A stretch of DNA of 64,000 nt from WLNJ01 sp037131165 (GCA_037131165.1 JBAXRO010000002.1:1-64000); one strand, 5' to 3'; shown: positions 48,429 through 57,796, counted from the first letter of the stretch. Notes: a model not told the origin generated them from the sequence alone. Made by a program: numbers and translations.

Positions 48429-49823
48429 ATGACCGCCAGCGGCTACTTCAACGGTCCGTGGCCAGCCGAAGACGGCGGCGCGCGGCGACTCCAAGCACCC
48501 CATGGTGAGCAGGGCCTCGGTATCGAGGCCGGCGAGTCGCTCTCCGTCTTGGCGGCACGCAGGGTCGGCGGAATCCAGATGATCGTCCGCGGCCCCGGGG
48601 ACTCGATGTACGCACTGCGATCGATCCTCGGTCGCAGGGCGTTGCTCGACCCGGCGGAAACAGTGATCGAGCGGATCGACCCAATCACGCTCGAGTCTCT
48701 GGCCGAATCGCCCAGCCTGCCTGCTGGCCCCTGGTGGGCAGGAGGTCTGGCCGTCCTCGCCGACGGCGGAGTCGTCGCGATCAGCGGGCGCTGGGCCCAC
48801 CGACTCGATCCCGACTCACTGCAGCCGACAGCCGCACGGGAACTCCCTGTTGACGCCCCGTACAACTCATTCGTCGCCCTCGCCGACGGGACCCTCGTGA
48901 CCAAGGACTTCGACCGTTCGCTCAACCGTCCCGCGACGCTTCTCGCACTGGACCCAGTCACGCTGGAAGACCGGGCTTCCCCCCTCCGCCTGCCCGAGAC
49001 CGTGATCGCGCGGCTCAGCGCCGACTCGACAGAGATCTACGCGGTCGGGGTCAACCGCGCGATGAGGATCCGCTGGGATGGAGCCGATCTCTCCCTCGAC
49101 GATTGGCAGCACCACTACCGGACCGGGTCAGGCGGCGGCTACGGATGGGACCCGGTGATCGCAGCCGGGAGACTGTGGTTCCTCGATCAGGGGCGCCACC
49201 GCTTCCGCCTTTCGATGCGCGGCTCCGGACTCGACAAGGGGCCGGTCAGGCTGCACTCGATCCCACTGGACGACGCATCCGGCGCGACGTCTGTCGTGAT
49301 CTGCGGCGAGCCATACGGGGCGATCACCAACCCGCCGCTGATCGACCCGGAAAGGATGATCGCCGTCGGCTACGACACGGCCAACGGCAGGATGACAGCG
49401 TTCGACATCCCCGAAACGCCATCGGCCGAACCGACGCCGAGATGGCGCAAGGCGATCGACAGCGGGCCTCACCTGTTGCGCTGGGCCGAGACCGGCGAGA
49501 TGCTCGCCTGCGACCACAGGGCCCCCTGGCCGCTCGGGACGAGGTCCGGATCGCGCCTGCTCGACACCGCACTCTCCGATGCGTTGCGCCTGTCGGGAGA
49601 GCGCACTCCACACCTCGAACCGAAGCTCGCCGAGCGGCTCGCCGGCGAGGACGCCGTCGTGCTCGACATCGAGACCGGCGAGGAGAAGGGACGAGCAAGA
49701 CTGCCCGTGCTTTCGCAGTCGGTGATGTTCCCGACGGCAGGGGCCAACCGAGACGCGATCCTGACGACGATGACAGCGATATTCAGGGTCGGGCCGGGCA
49801 GCCCGAAGCCGATCCAGACCTGA
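48429..49823 (+). CDS. propeller-like protein of unknown function
   Basis: A 464-residue protein without a signal peptide or membrane helix. It shows short beta-rich units around Trp, Gly and Asp such as PAGPWWAGGLAVLADGGVVAISG, LDPDSLQP, FVALADGTLVTKDFD, LALDPVTLED and RWRKAIDSGPHLLRWAETG. This is the pattern of a PQQ-like or quinoprotein beta propeller. The repeats DP(I/D/V)(T/S)LE/Q mark blade ends. No catalytic residue is evident and I do not assign a function. It lies between the PAP2 gene and the second glycosyltransferase. Confidence 0.55.
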   Translation: MTASGYFNGPWPAEDGGARRLQAPHGEQGLGIEAGESLSVLAARRVGGIQMIVRGPGDSMYALRSILGRRALLDPAETVIERIDPITLESLAESPSLPAGPWWAGGLAVLADGGVVAISGRWAHRLDPDSLQPTAARELPVDAPYNSFVALADGTLVTKDFDRSLNRPATLLALDPVTLEDRASPLRLPETVIARLSADSTEIYAVGVNRAMRIRWDGADLSLDDWQHHYRTGSGGGYGWDPVIAAGRLWFLDQGRHRFRLSMRGSGLDKGPVRLHSIPLDDASGATSVVICGEPYGAITNPPLIDPERMIAVGYDTANGRMTAFDIPETPSAEPTPRWRKAIDSGPHLLRWAETGEMLACDHRAPWPLGTRSGSRLLDTALSDALRLSGERTPHLEPKLAERLAGEDAVVLDIETGEEKGRARLPVLSQSVMFPTAGANRDAILTTMTAIFRVGPGSPKPIQT

Positions 49824-49844
49824 CCTCCCGGCCAAGACCGGGAG

Positions 49845-49850
49845 TATTGT
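49845..49850 (+). promoter_or_regulatory. -10 element for leaderless GT-C gene
   Basis: TATTGT is followed after 6 nt by GTG 49857. It supports this start for the glycosyltransferase. Confidence 0.55.
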
Positions 49851-49856
49851 GGCGCC

Positions 49857-51365
49857 GTGGAGGAGCGGGAGCCAGTCAAGCGACCCACCGGGCCTCGCTG
49901 GGCGGCAGCGGTTGGACTGATAACGCTGCTCGCGGCCGTGCCGAGACTGATCGCGATGAGGGAGGGCCTCGCCTGGGACGAGCTCTACCTCTACTCGCTC
50001 GTTCACGACCAGGGCCTCGGGGCGATGCTCGATGCCGTCCGCGCAACCGAGAAGACGCCGCCGCTCGGGTTCGTGACGGCCTGGCTTCCGGACCGGCTGG
50101 GCGGACCACCCCAACTGATCAGGCTGCCCGCACTGATCGCCGGGCTCTCGTTGGTGCCACTGACGGCCCTGCTCGCCAGGCGAGCCTTCGGCTCAACAGC
50201 CGGATTGGCCGCCGCCGCCCTGGCGGCCGCCAGTCCGTTCCTGCTGTTCTACTCGGTCGAAGCTCGCTCCTACTCGCTCACCGCGGCCCTCGCGCTCGGA
50301 TCGACCCTCCTGCTGTTGAGGGCGCTCGACAACGCCTCGAAGCGGGACTGGGTCGCCTACTCGTTGCTCGGCGCGGCGGCGTTGATGAGCCACTACACGG
50401 CCGTGTCGGTGCTCGCGGTCCAGTTCGGCTGGGCGTTGGCGACTCGCCCCGACCGACGTCGGGCCGCGCTGCTGGCGCAGGCCGCCCCGCTCCTCGCCAC
50501 TCTCGCCTGGCTGCCCTCGATGGCCGATCAGGTGCGCAACTCCAGTGACGAGCTGGCCCGGCTCTCCGCCGCGGCTCCGCTCTCGCTCGACACTCTCGGC
50601 AGGCTGATCGGACGCACCCTGGTCGGCAACCCGTTCGTCGCGCTCGACCGGGTTCCGGGATCAGCGGCGCTCGTAGCGATCGCGATCGGAGCGACGATCG
50701 CCGCGGGATTCGCGCTCGCTCGCTTTGTCGAATGGTCGAGGCTCGACGAAAGGCCGAAGCCGAAAGCGGAGACGATGCTGCTTGTCCTGATCGCGGTCGC
50801 TCCGCTGGCATTGGCCCTGCTCGTCAGCCTGCAGCCGAAGCAGAGCATGCTGCTGCCGCGGAACGTCCTCGTCGGCCTGCCCGCCGCGCTCGCGCTGGTT
50901 TCGGCACTGCTGGTGAGGCCGCCGCGGCCCGCTGCCGCCGCGGCCTGCGCGCTCGTCATCGGAGGCCTCGCCGTCGGCTCCGCCGTGGCCTTGACGGAGG
51001 GGCGCCGCCCGGCATCGCGCGAGGCCGCGCTGGCCGTCTCCTCGCGCTGGAAGCCGGGAGACAGGATCCTCGATCTCTGCTGCATCGCTGGCGCACGCGG
51101 CCCGCTCGGGACGGCAGTAGCGATCAACCTGCCCGAGGACAGGAGAGCCGCGCTCTCCATCGTGACCCTTCGTGGAAACGGGATCTACGACGAGGTACTC
51201 CGTGAGCGGGGCCGCCTGTTTGTGATCGGATCAAGGATCGAAGGCAACAAGGACCTGATCCTGTTCAGCCCCCCGAAGGGATGGCCGGATGCCTACCGTC
51301 CGGTTTGGAGCAAGCGCTGGCCCGGGGTCGTCGAGACGGAGGCGATCGAGTACGTCCCCCGCTGA
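49857..51365 (+). CDS. GT-C fold membrane glycosyltransferase
   Basis: A 502-residue multi-helix membrane enzyme of the GT39/ArnT-like group. The first loop has the catalytic Asp-Glu (GLAWDELYLYSLV), then FYSVEARSYSLTAAL and SHYTAVSVLAVQFGWAL. It is homologous along its length to the tRNA-framed gene at 42735-44228 but clearly diverged from it. It should move a sugar from a polyprenyl phosphate to an outer acceptor. GTG 49857 is fixed by a leaderless promoter. It ends 8 bases before the stop of the convergent purT. Confidence 0.85.
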   Translation: MEEREPVKRPTGPRWAAAVGLITLLAAVPRLIAMREGLAWDELYLYSLVHDQGLGAMLDAVRATEKTPPLGFVTAWLPDRLGGPPQLIRLPALIAGLSLVPLTALLARRAFGSTAGLAAAALAAASPFLLFYSVEARSYSLTAALALGSTLLLLRALDNASKRDWVAYSLLGAAALMSHYTAVSVLAVQFGWALATRPDRRRAALLAQAAPLLATLAWLPSMADQVRNSSDELARLSAAAPLSLDTLGRLIGRTLVGNPFVALDRVPGSAALVAIAIGATIAAGFALARFVEWSRLDERPKPKAETMLLVLIAVAPLALALLVSLQPKQSMLLPRNVLVGLPAALALVSALLVRPPRPAAAAACALVIGGLAVGSAVALTEGRRPASREAALAVSSRWKPGDRILDLCCIAGARGPLGTAVAINLPEDRRAALSIVTLRGNGIYDEVLRERGRLFVIGSRIEGNKDLILFSPPKGWPDAYRPVWSKRWPGVVETEAIEYVPR

Positions 51366-51372
51366 GTCGCGC

Positions 51373-52578
51373 TCAGCGGACGGAGACGGACGAGGCTGCC
51401 GCGCGGGCGCGCGCCCGCGCGGAATCGGTGTCGGGGCCAGTCGCCAGGACGACACCCATCCTCCTGCCGGGCCTCGAGTCGGGCTTGCCGAAGAGCCTCA
51501 GGTCAACCTCCGGATCGTCGGCGAGTGCTTTTGCGGCTCCTTCGATCAGGGGGTGGTCGGCTTCAGCCTCGGCGAGGACTACTGCGCTGGCGCCCGGCGC
51601 GATCAACGGGATCTCGCCTCCCGGCACCGCGAAGCCAAGGATCGCCCTGACGTGGAGCGCGAACTCCGGAAGCGCCTGGGTCGCCATCGTCACCATGCCG
51701 GTGTCGTGCGGTCGGGGCGAAACCTCGCTGAAGAGGACCTCGTCGCCGCGGATGAACAGCTCGACCCCGAAGATGCCGCGGCCACCGAGGGCGTCGGTGA
51801 CGGCAGTCGCGATCTCGCGTGAGCGGACCAGCGCGGTCTCGCTCATTGCTTGCGGCTGCCATGACTCGCGGTAGTCGCCGTCGACCTGCACATGACCGAT
51901 CGGCGCGCAGAACGAGGTTCCTCCGGCATGGCGGACCGTCAGCAGCGTGATCTCATAGTCGAACTCGACGAAGCCTTCGACGATCACCCTCCCTGCCCCC
52001 GTCCTCCCGGCCTCCTGAGCGTAAGCCCACGCCGCGGGGCCGCCATCGGGCTGCGAGACGACCGACTGCCCCTTCCCCGACGACGACATCACGGGCTTGA
52101 CGACGCAGGGGACGCCGACTTCGGCGACGGCGGCGGCAACCTCCTCCTCGCTGTCGCAGAACCGGTAAGGCGAAGTCGGCATGCCGAGCTCCTCGGCCGC
52201 GAGACGGCGAATCCCCTCACGGTCCATGGTCAGGCGCGCTGCCCTCGCAGTCGGCACGACATGCACCCCTTCCGCCTCGAGCAGTTCGAGCTCGGCGGTG
52301 GCGATCGCCTCGATCTCAGGCACGACCAGCAGACGGGCGCACGGGCGGGCCCGCTCGGCCTCGATCAGCGCGCGGAGCTCAGCCGGGTCGGTCATGTCGA
52401 TCACGGCCGAACGGTCAGCGATCCGCTGGGCGGGAGCGCCCGCGTAGCGATCGACGGCCACGACCTCGCAGCCGAGCCGCTGCGCCTCGATCACGACTTC
52501 CCGACCGAGCTCGCCCGAGCCGAGCAGGACCAGCCGAACGGCCGCCTCGCTGCCCGGGACTCCGATCGCATCACTCAC
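51373..52578 (-). CDS. purT: formate-dependent GAR transformylase
   Basis: A 401-residue ATP-grasp enzyme matching PurT, which makes formyl-GAR from GAR, formate and ATP in purine synthesis. The N-terminal LLGSGELGREVVIEAQRLG, the central ATP-grasp parts (VVKPVMSSSGKGQSVV, VIVEGFVEFDYEITLL, GIFGVELFIRGDEVLFSEVSPRPHDTGMVT) and length are those of PurT. The GTG at 52578 is fixed by TATTGT seven bases upstream; the open frame continues further upstream as an antisense shadow of the cupin gene. Confidence 0.95.
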   Translation of the reverse strand: MSDAIGVPGSEAAVRLVLLGSGELGREVVIEAQRLGCEVVAVDRYAGAPAQRIADRSAVIDMTDPAELRALIEAERARPCARLLVVPEIEAIATAELELLEAEGVHVVPTARAARLTMDREGIRRLAAEELGMPTSPYRFCDSEEEVAAAVAEVGVPCVVKPVMSSSGKGQSVVSQPDGGPAAWAYAQEAGRTGAGRVIVEGFVEFDYEITLLTVRHAGGTSFCAPIGHVQVDGDYRESWQPQAMSETALVRSREIATAVTDALGGRGIFGVELFIRGDEVLFSEVSPRPHDTGMVTMATQALPEFALHVRAILGFAVPGGEIPLIAPGASAVVLAEAEADHPLIEGAAKALADDPEVDLRLFGKPDSRPGRRMGVVLATGPDTDSARARARAAASSVSVR

Positions 52579-52585
52579 CGTCGGG

Positions 52586-52591
52586 ACAATA
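52586..52591 (-). promoter_or_regulatory. -10 element for leaderless purT
   Basis: On the minus strand TATTGT is followed after 7 nt by GTG 52578. Together with the cupin -10 box 20 bases away it forms a compact divergent promoter pair. Confidence 0.55.
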
Positions 52592-52610
52592 CGCACCCCG
52601 GTCGGTCGGT

Positions 52611-52616
52611 TAGATT
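52611..52616 (+). promoter_or_regulatory. -10 element for leaderless cupin gene
   Basis: TAGATT is followed after 7 nt by ATG 52624, giving a leaderless transcript. Confidence 0.55.
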
Positions 52617-52623
52617 TCTGCCC

Positions 52624-52992
52624 ATGCTCGAACCCCCGCATCTCGATTCGCTTGAGCCGTTCATCACCGTTGACGGCTCGTCGATCCGCGAGCTGGCGCA
52701 TCCGTCGTGGACGGCGGCCGCAAACCAATCGCTGGCCGAGGCGACGCTCGGCCCCGGAGGCAAGACGGCCGAGCACTACCACCCGGTCGCCGAGGAGATC
52801 TACCACTTCACTTCAGGGAGCGGCAGGATGCGACTCGGCGATGAGGAGTTCGACGTGCGGGTGGGCCATGCGGTGGTGATCCCCCCGGGCGTCCCCCACA
52901 AGATTTGGAACACCGGCGAGGGTGACCTCGTCCTGCTCTGTTGTTGTGCCCCGGCGTACAGCGACGACGACGTCGTGATGACCGGCCGCTGA
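52624..52992 (+). CDS. cupin-domain protein
   Basis: A 122-residue single cupin. The metal-binding pattern is visible: KTAEHYHPVAEEIYHFTSG (two His and a Glu), and PPGVPHKIWN with the third His near residue 97. It could be an isomerase, a sensor or a small-molecule-binding protein; substrate unknown. It ends CCCAPAYSDDDVVMTGR. It is divergent from purT. Confidence 0.87.
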   Translation: MLEPPHLDSLEPFITVDGSSIRELAHPSWTAAANQSLAEATLGPGGKTAEHYHPVAEEIYHFTSGSGRMRLGDEEFDVRVGHAVVIPPGVPHKIWNTGEGDLVLLCCCAPAYSDDDVVMTGR

Positions 52993-53004
52993 TCCGGTTT
53001 GCGG

Positions 53005-53034
53005 TTGACAATCCGTCGCAATTGGCTCTAGTCT
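53005..53034 (+). promoter_or_regulatory. sigma-70 type promoter of the sulfatase
   Basis: TTGACA at 53005-53010, 18-nt spacer, TAGTCT at 53029-53034. Transcription would start near 53041, giving a 37-nt leader with a small hairpin (CCTGC...GCAGG) and an AGGGGAAGAG site before the ATG at 53078. Confidence 0.65.
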
Positions 53035-53077
53035 CGGTCAGCCTGCCGGAGGAGCAGGTTCGACTCAAGGGGAAGAG

Positions 53078-55000
53078 ATGAAGAGGGTTCCGAGCAAGCT
53101 TGTCCCGTTCGCGATCGCCATGGCCGTGTTCTCGGCGTCGGCGTCGTCCGCTGTCGCGAGGACCGTTTCGAACACGAAGGACGGCAGGCCCAACATCGTC
53201 ATCGTGATGACCGACGACCAGTCGGTCGAGGACTTGGACGCCAAGGGGATCGACACCGGAACGGGGCGGGCAATTGACGCCATGCCCGCAGTCGCCCAAC
53301 TGCTCACCGGCAAGGGAGCACGGTTCGACAACGCGATCGACTCCTTCCCCCTTTGCTGCCCGTCCAGGGCGACGTTCATCACCGGCCAGTACGCCCACAA
53401 CCACGGAGTCGGGGGCAACTTCTTCCCTTACGGCTGGTACGGGATGACGGACCGGGCCAACACCCTCCCGAAGTGGCTCAAGGACTCCGGGTACTACACG
53501 GCCGCGGTCGGCAAGTGGCTCAACGGCTACGGAGCGGGAACCTCCGCCGACAAGGACGCGCAAGGCAATCCGCTCAAGGCGGGCGGCGAAAAGCCCGCCG
53601 GTTTCGACAACTGGAACGGCGCGGTCGACGTCTCCGCCTACGACTACTTCAATCTCGCCCTCAACCAGAACGGAACCGTGAAGTACTGGGGCGACAAGAA
53701 TTACGCCAAGGCGCTCAACGACTTCGCCCGCATCCAGGTGATGGGTCCGGCCGCCAAGAGCATCTTCACCGTGCTTGAGCGGGCGGCCGATCTCTTCGGC
53801 AACACCAATCCCTCGGCGTCGCTCAGCGAGAAGCTCGGCGCCTTGGGGAAGGCGGCGGCCGATCCGACCACCTACGGAGCAGTGCCCAAGCCCGGTTGTG
53901 ACAGCACCACCAATCGCTACAACCTCACCAAGAGCTGCTATTCGCCCGACGTCACGGCGGCGATCTCAGACTCGATCATCAAGTCGCAGAAGAGCTCGAA
54001 GAAGCCCTTCTTCCTCTGGTGGTCGCCGGCCTCCCCGCACAGGGAGGACGTCAACGGCGGGATCCGCAACGGCCTCCGAGGGGGAGTCCGCTACAAGGCG
54101 CTTCCGGGCAATCCAAAGAAGGAAGACGTCCAGCCGTCAAAGATCGTCCCCGACCCGCGGCCGGCTCCCCGCTACGCGAAGGCCAAGTTCGACTGGACCA
54201 AGATCACCTCCAAGCCGTCGTTCGACGCTGCGCCAACCGACAAACCGGCCAGCCAGCGCGAGAACCCCGTGTTGAAGAAGCCCCTTTCCGCTCTCGACCG
54301 ACAGCGCCTCGAAGCCAACTACAACGGCCGACTCGCCTCGCTGAAGGCCGTCGACGATGGCTTCAAGAAGATCTACGACACCCTCAAAGCGACCAAGCAG
54401 CTCGACAACACGCTCTTCGTCTTCACCTCGGACAACGGCTGGTTGAATGGCGAGCACAGGGTCCCCGGGGACAAGTTCCTTCCCTACGAGGAGTCGATCC
54501 GGGTGCCGCTGATCATGCGTGGCCCCGGGATCCCCGCCGGGCGCAGGGTCAGCAACCTCGTGACCAACGTCGACTTTGCGTCGACGATCCTCGAGGTGGC
54601 CAAGGCGACGGCGACGGCGGGACGCGTCCAGGACGGCATCTCGCTGCTCGGGCTCGCCAAGGGCACAGCGAACCCGCTGCCGAGGGCCATCGCGCTCGAG
54701 GCGAATGCGCCTCTGTTCGCCGATGCCTCGATGCCGCAGCAGTGGGACCATCCCTACCGCGGGGTCAGGACCGATCGCTGGAAGTACGTGATCTGGTGTG
54801 AGAAGAACAACCCGGAAGCGAAGGACGCCCAGACCTGCACGCCCAACGGTGACAAGGAGCTCTACGACCTCCAAGCCGACCGGTACGAACTGAACAACCT
54901 CGCCGACAACCCGGCCTACGCCGTGATTCAAGCCGCCCTTCAGGCGAAGCTCGACACTCTCAAGGCGTGCTCCGGGCTGGGCTGTCGGATACCGCAGTGA
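53078..55000 (+). CDS. secreted sulfatase
   Basis: A 640-residue secreted sulfatase. Signal peptide in residues 1-30 (KRVPSKLVPFAIAMAVFSAS). The sulfatase motifs are clear: IVIVMTDDQ (metal Asp pair), CCPSRATF (the Cys converted to formylglycine), FLWWSPASPHREDV, and FTSDNGWLNGEH. It cleaves sulfate esters of sugars or steroids. Anaerobic-type or FGE activation is needed; that gene is not in the window. It is followed by a strong hairpin and then a glycoside-hydrolase-like gene. No sugar-specific determinant can be read. Confidence 0.93.
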   Translation: MKRVPSKLVPFAIAMAVFSASASSAVARTVSNTKDGRPNIVIVMTDDQSVEDLDAKGIDTGTGRAIDAMPAVAQLLTGKGARFDNAIDSFPLCCPSRATFITGQYAHNHGVGGNFFPYGWYGMTDRANTLPKWLKDSGYYTAAVGKWLNGYGAGTSADKDAQGNPLKAGGEKPAGFDNWNGAVDVSAYDYFNLALNQNGTVKYWGDKNYAKALNDFARIQVMGPAAKSIFTVLERAADLFGNTNPSASLSEKLGALGKAAADPTTYGAVPKPGCDSTTNRYNLTKSCYSPDVTAAISDSIIKSQKSSKKPFFLWWSPASPHREDVNGGIRNGLRGGVRYKALPGNPKKEDVQPSKIVPDPRPAPRYAKAKFDWTKITSKPSFDAAPTDKPASQRENPVLKKPLSALDRQRLEANYNGRLASLKAVDDGFKKIYDTLKATKQLDNTLFVFTSDNGWLNGEHRVPGDKFLPYEESIRVPLIMRGPGIPAGRRVSNLVTNVDFASTILEVAKATATAGRVQDGISLLGLAKGTANPLPRAIALEANAPLFADASMPQQWDHPYRGVRTDRWKYVIWCEKNNPEAKDAQTCTPNGDKELYDLQADRYELNNLADNPAYAVIQAALQAKLDTLKACSGLGCRIPQ

Positions 55001-55005
55001 GCGAA

Positions 55006-55042
55006 GTTGGGGTCGGGGCCGGATCGCGGACCCGACCCCAAC
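55006..55042 (+). terminator. hairpin after the sulfatase
   Basis: A perfect 12-bp stem (GTTGGGGTCGGG / CCCGACCCCAAC) with a 13-nt loop. There is no T-run, so it may be a rho-independent-like pause or mRNA 3' stabiliser. Confidence 0.5.
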
Positions 55043-55108
55043 CGGTCGCCCGGTGCCAGGCGATCAGGATGTTTGTGGCGAACTGGCGAAGTCTTTACCT
55101 GCGACCGG

Positions 55109-55114
55109 TAACCT
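55109..55114 (+). promoter_or_regulatory. -10 element for leaderless glycoside-hydrolase gene
   Basis: TAACCT is followed after 7 nt by GTG 55122, which supplies the signal peptide's basic start. Confidence 0.5.
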
Positions 55115-55121
55115 CGTTCCG

Positions 55122-56762
55122 GTGATCGTCCCTCGCGTCAGAATGATCTTGCTCGCTGGCATCGTCTCGGTGGCCGTGGGTGCTGCGCTGCCGACAGCGG
55201 CCAGCGCCGGGTTCCAGCTTGGGATCGACGGGTCGGGGCTGAACCTTGGCCTCAGCAACACGAGTAGTTCCGAGACGCTGGTAACGGCAACCGGTTCCTC
55301 AGTCTTCAGACGCTTCGTGTACTGGAGCCAAGTCGCTCCGCAGCGGCCGGGCAATCCGACCGATCCGTCGGACCCGGCCTACAAGTGGGCGGCGCCGGAT
55401 CAACTAGCCAGAATTGCGGCGGGAGCTGGCACCTCCGCCATGTTTGCAATGTACTCGGCACCGAGCTGGGCGGAAGGAGCAAACCGGCCGACGACGGGCT
55501 ACGGGCGACTGATGAATGAGCCCCCCTATCCCGGGTCTTGGAGACCAAACCCCGTTGAACTCGGGTACTTCGCGCAGGCTTTGGCGAAACGCTACGACGG
55601 GAACACGCCAGACCCGCTGTTCCCCGGACGGAAGTTACCGGCCGTCAACCTGTTTGAGGCTTGGAACGAGCCGAACTACAAGATGTTCTTGGCGCCGCAG
55701 TGCACCAAGGGGACCATGATCGCAGGAAACATCTGTACCAGCGGCGGAAAGCTTGCGGCGCCGGAGCACTACCGACTGATGCTCAATGAATTCTTCAAAG
55801 GAGTCAAGAATTCCCAGCCGTCTGCCGTCGTCATCGGCGGTGCTCTTGGCCCTTACGGGAACAGCTCACAGGGCTACGAGATCGACCCGCAGGTCTTCGC
55901 CAGGAGCCTCCTCTGCTTGGGTGGAAGCGCTGCTGCTCCATCTCCGCTTCCCGCGCGATCGTGTCCAGTCAAGGTGAATCTCGATGGACTTTCCTTCCAT
56001 CCCTACACGCTCACTGGGACACCTACTACGAAGGCCTCATCGCCCAACGGTGGCGCGCTCGGTAACGCGCCTGATCTGCGTCGGGCGCTCGACCGCGCTG
56101 CCTCGACCGGCTCGGTTCTTCCTGCCGGCAGGAAGGTCCTATGGGAGACCGAGACGGGATGGATGACCTGCCCGCCCTGCAGGTCGACAGTGAACGCGGG
56201 ACAAGCAATTGGAGTAGCTCCTGATGTAGCCGCCCGTTACACGGCAGAGATGATCTACCGAGCTTGGTCGTGGGGGGTCGATGGACTGGTCTGGTACGGA
56301 ATCCTCGACAGTCCAACGTGGCCGGCTGGACTCAATTATCGCTGCGCGCTTTCCGCGACGACGCGATTCGAATTCTGCCCGGCAGCGGGTCAGTCTGACG
56401 CGGTCGCGAAGCCCTCCCTGGCTGCCTTCCGCTTCCCGCTCTTCTCCGCGAAGACCTCCTCCACCATGGCGTTTTCCTGGGTCCTGAGTCCGTGCAAGGT
56501 CCCCGGCTCTACTGTCAGGTTAGAGGTCCTCAGCAGCAGAACGAAGAAGTGGAGCGCGCTCAACGTTCCCGGCCCTGTCGACCCGAAAACCAAGAGGCCG
56601 ACTTCAATTCCGCTGACCCTGACTTTGCCAGCCGGCACCGACGGCACAGCGAAGAGCGCCGCGTGGACGATCCCGACTTACACGACCTCGATCCGCGCCA
56701 CGGCGAGTGGAACAGGCTGCAGCACCGAGACCAGCATCGCCATGCCGATCGCCTCCAAGTGA
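55122..56762 (+). CDS. secreted glycoside hydrolase-like protein (clan A type)
   Basis: A 546-residue secreted protein. Signal peptide VIVPRVRMILLAGIVSVAVGAALPTAASA. The mature N-terminal domain resembles (beta/alpha)8 hydrolases of clan GH-A: FEAWNEPNYKMF, where the Glu before Pro-Asn is the usual acid/base, and KVLWETETGWMT, whose Glu may be the nucleophile. Between are LDGLSFHPYTLTG and WSWGVDGLVWYGI, typical of barrel strands 6 to 8. A Ser/Lys-rich C-terminal beta domain follows. It should hydrolyse a plant or microbial glycan; family and substrate cannot be fixed. The stop overlaps the GTG of the next gene. Confidence 0.72.
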   Translation: MIVPRVRMILLAGIVSVAVGAALPTAASAGFQLGIDGSGLNLGLSNTSSSETLVTATGSSVFRRFVYWSQVAPQRPGNPTDPSDPAYKWAAPDQLARIAAGAGTSAMFAMYSAPSWAEGANRPTTGYGRLMNEPPYPGSWRPNPVELGYFAQALAKRYDGNTPDPLFPGRKLPAVNLFEAWNEPNYKMFLAPQCTKGTMIAGNICTSGGKLAAPEHYRLMLNEFFKGVKNSQPSAVVIGGALGPYGNSSQGYEIDPQVFARSLLCLGGSAAAPSPLPARSCPVKVNLDGLSFHPYTLTGTPTTKASSPNGGALGNAPDLRRALDRAASTGSVLPAGRKVLWETETGWMTCPPCRSTVNAGQAIGVAPDVAARYTAEMIYRAWSWGVDGLVWYGILDSPTWPAGLNYRCALSATTRFEFCPAAGQSDAVAKPSLAAFRFPLFSAKTSSTMAFSWVLSPCKVPGSTVRLEVLSSRTKKWSALNVPGPVDPKTKRPTSIPLTLTLPAGTDGTAKSAAWTIPTYTTSIRATASGTGCSTETSIAMPIASK

Positions 56763-57703
56763 GCGACGACAAGTTCGAACTCGGAGCCGAGATCGACACC
56801 GACGGCTCCTTCCGCCGTCAGGAGAACATCTTCCGCTCAGCCGTCACAGTTGACGGCAGCAGCCCTTTCCCGGCCGAGGCAGGCCGCTACCACCTCTACA
56901 TCTCCTGGGCCTGCCCGTGGGCCCACAGGGCTGCAATCGCCCGACAGCTGAAGGGCCTCGACGGAGTCGTGTCGATGTCGGCGGTGGATCCGATCCGCGA
57001 CGCGCGCGGCTGGGCGTTCACCGGCGGCGAGTACACCGACCCGGTCAACGGCTTCGAGTTCCTCAAGGAGGCCTACCTCGAGGCCGAACCCGCCTTCGAC
57101 CAACGCGTCACCGTCCCCGTCCTTTGGGACAAGGAGAGCGGCACGATCGTCAACAACGAATCGAGCGAGCTGCTGAGGATCTTCGACTCCGGATTCGGCG
57201 ACCTGGCGAATGACTCCATGACCCTCTACCCGGAACAGTGGCGAAGCGAGATCGACTCGATCAACCAAGTGGTCTACGACCGGGTCAACAACGGCGTGTA
57301 CAAGGCCGGCTTCGCGACAACACAGTCGGCCTACGAGACAGCAGTCGAACCCCTTTTCGCGACACTCGACGAGCTCGATTCACGGCTATCGGGGCAACGG
57401 TGGCTCGTCGGCAGCGAGTCCCCGACCGAGGCCGACTGGCGGCTCTTCACGACCCTCGTCCGCTTCGATGCCGTCTACGTCGGCCACTTCAAGTGCAACA
57501 TCAGGAGGATCGCCGACTACCCCTCGCTCTCGGGCTACCTGCGCGACCTCTACAGGCAGCCCGGAATCGCGGAGACCGTCCGGATCGATGAGATCAAGGC
57601 GCACTATTACGCGACCCATCCGATGATCAACCCCACGGGGATCATCCCGTCCGGCCCGGAACTCGACCTCGATTCCGATCCGGGTCGTGAGCACCTCGTC
57701 TGA
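56759..57703 (+). CDS. glutathionyl-hydroquinone reductase-like (Xi-class GST)
   Basis: A 314-residue enzyme of the YqjG/ECM4 type. The catalytic Cys is in WACPWAHRAAIA, followed by IVNNESSELLRIF and the helical C-terminal half typical of Xi-class glutathione transferases, including CNIRRIADYPSLSGYLRDLYRQPGI. It reduces glutathionyl- or, in actinobacteria, mycothiol-conjugated hydroquinones. Because actinobacteria mostly lack glutathione, the natural thiol may be mycothiol. GTGA overlap with the secreted hydrolase suggests co-transcription, although the link is unclear. Confidence 0.9.
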   Translation: MSDDKFELGAEIDTDGSFRRQENIFRSAVTVDGSSPFPAEAGRYHLYISWACPWAHRAAIARQLKGLDGVVSMSAVDPIRDARGWAFTGGEYTDPVNGFEFLKEAYLEAEPAFDQRVTVPVLWDKESGTIVNNESSELLRIFDSGFGDLANDSMTLYPEQWRSEIDSINQVVYDRVNNGVYKAGFATTQSAYETAVEPLFATLDELDSRLSGQRWLVGSESPTEADWRLFTTLVRFDAVYVGHFKCNIRRIADYPSLSGYLRDLYRQPGIAETVRIDEIKAHYYATHPMINPTGIIPSGPELDLDSDPGREHLV

Positions 57704-57796
57704 AAAATCGCCCTTTTGGCGCTTGAGAGCGCCCTCAGGCCGCTACCCTGAAGGCCAGGCCGGAGTCCCTCCCACCTCGACCGAAACGGTGACATC

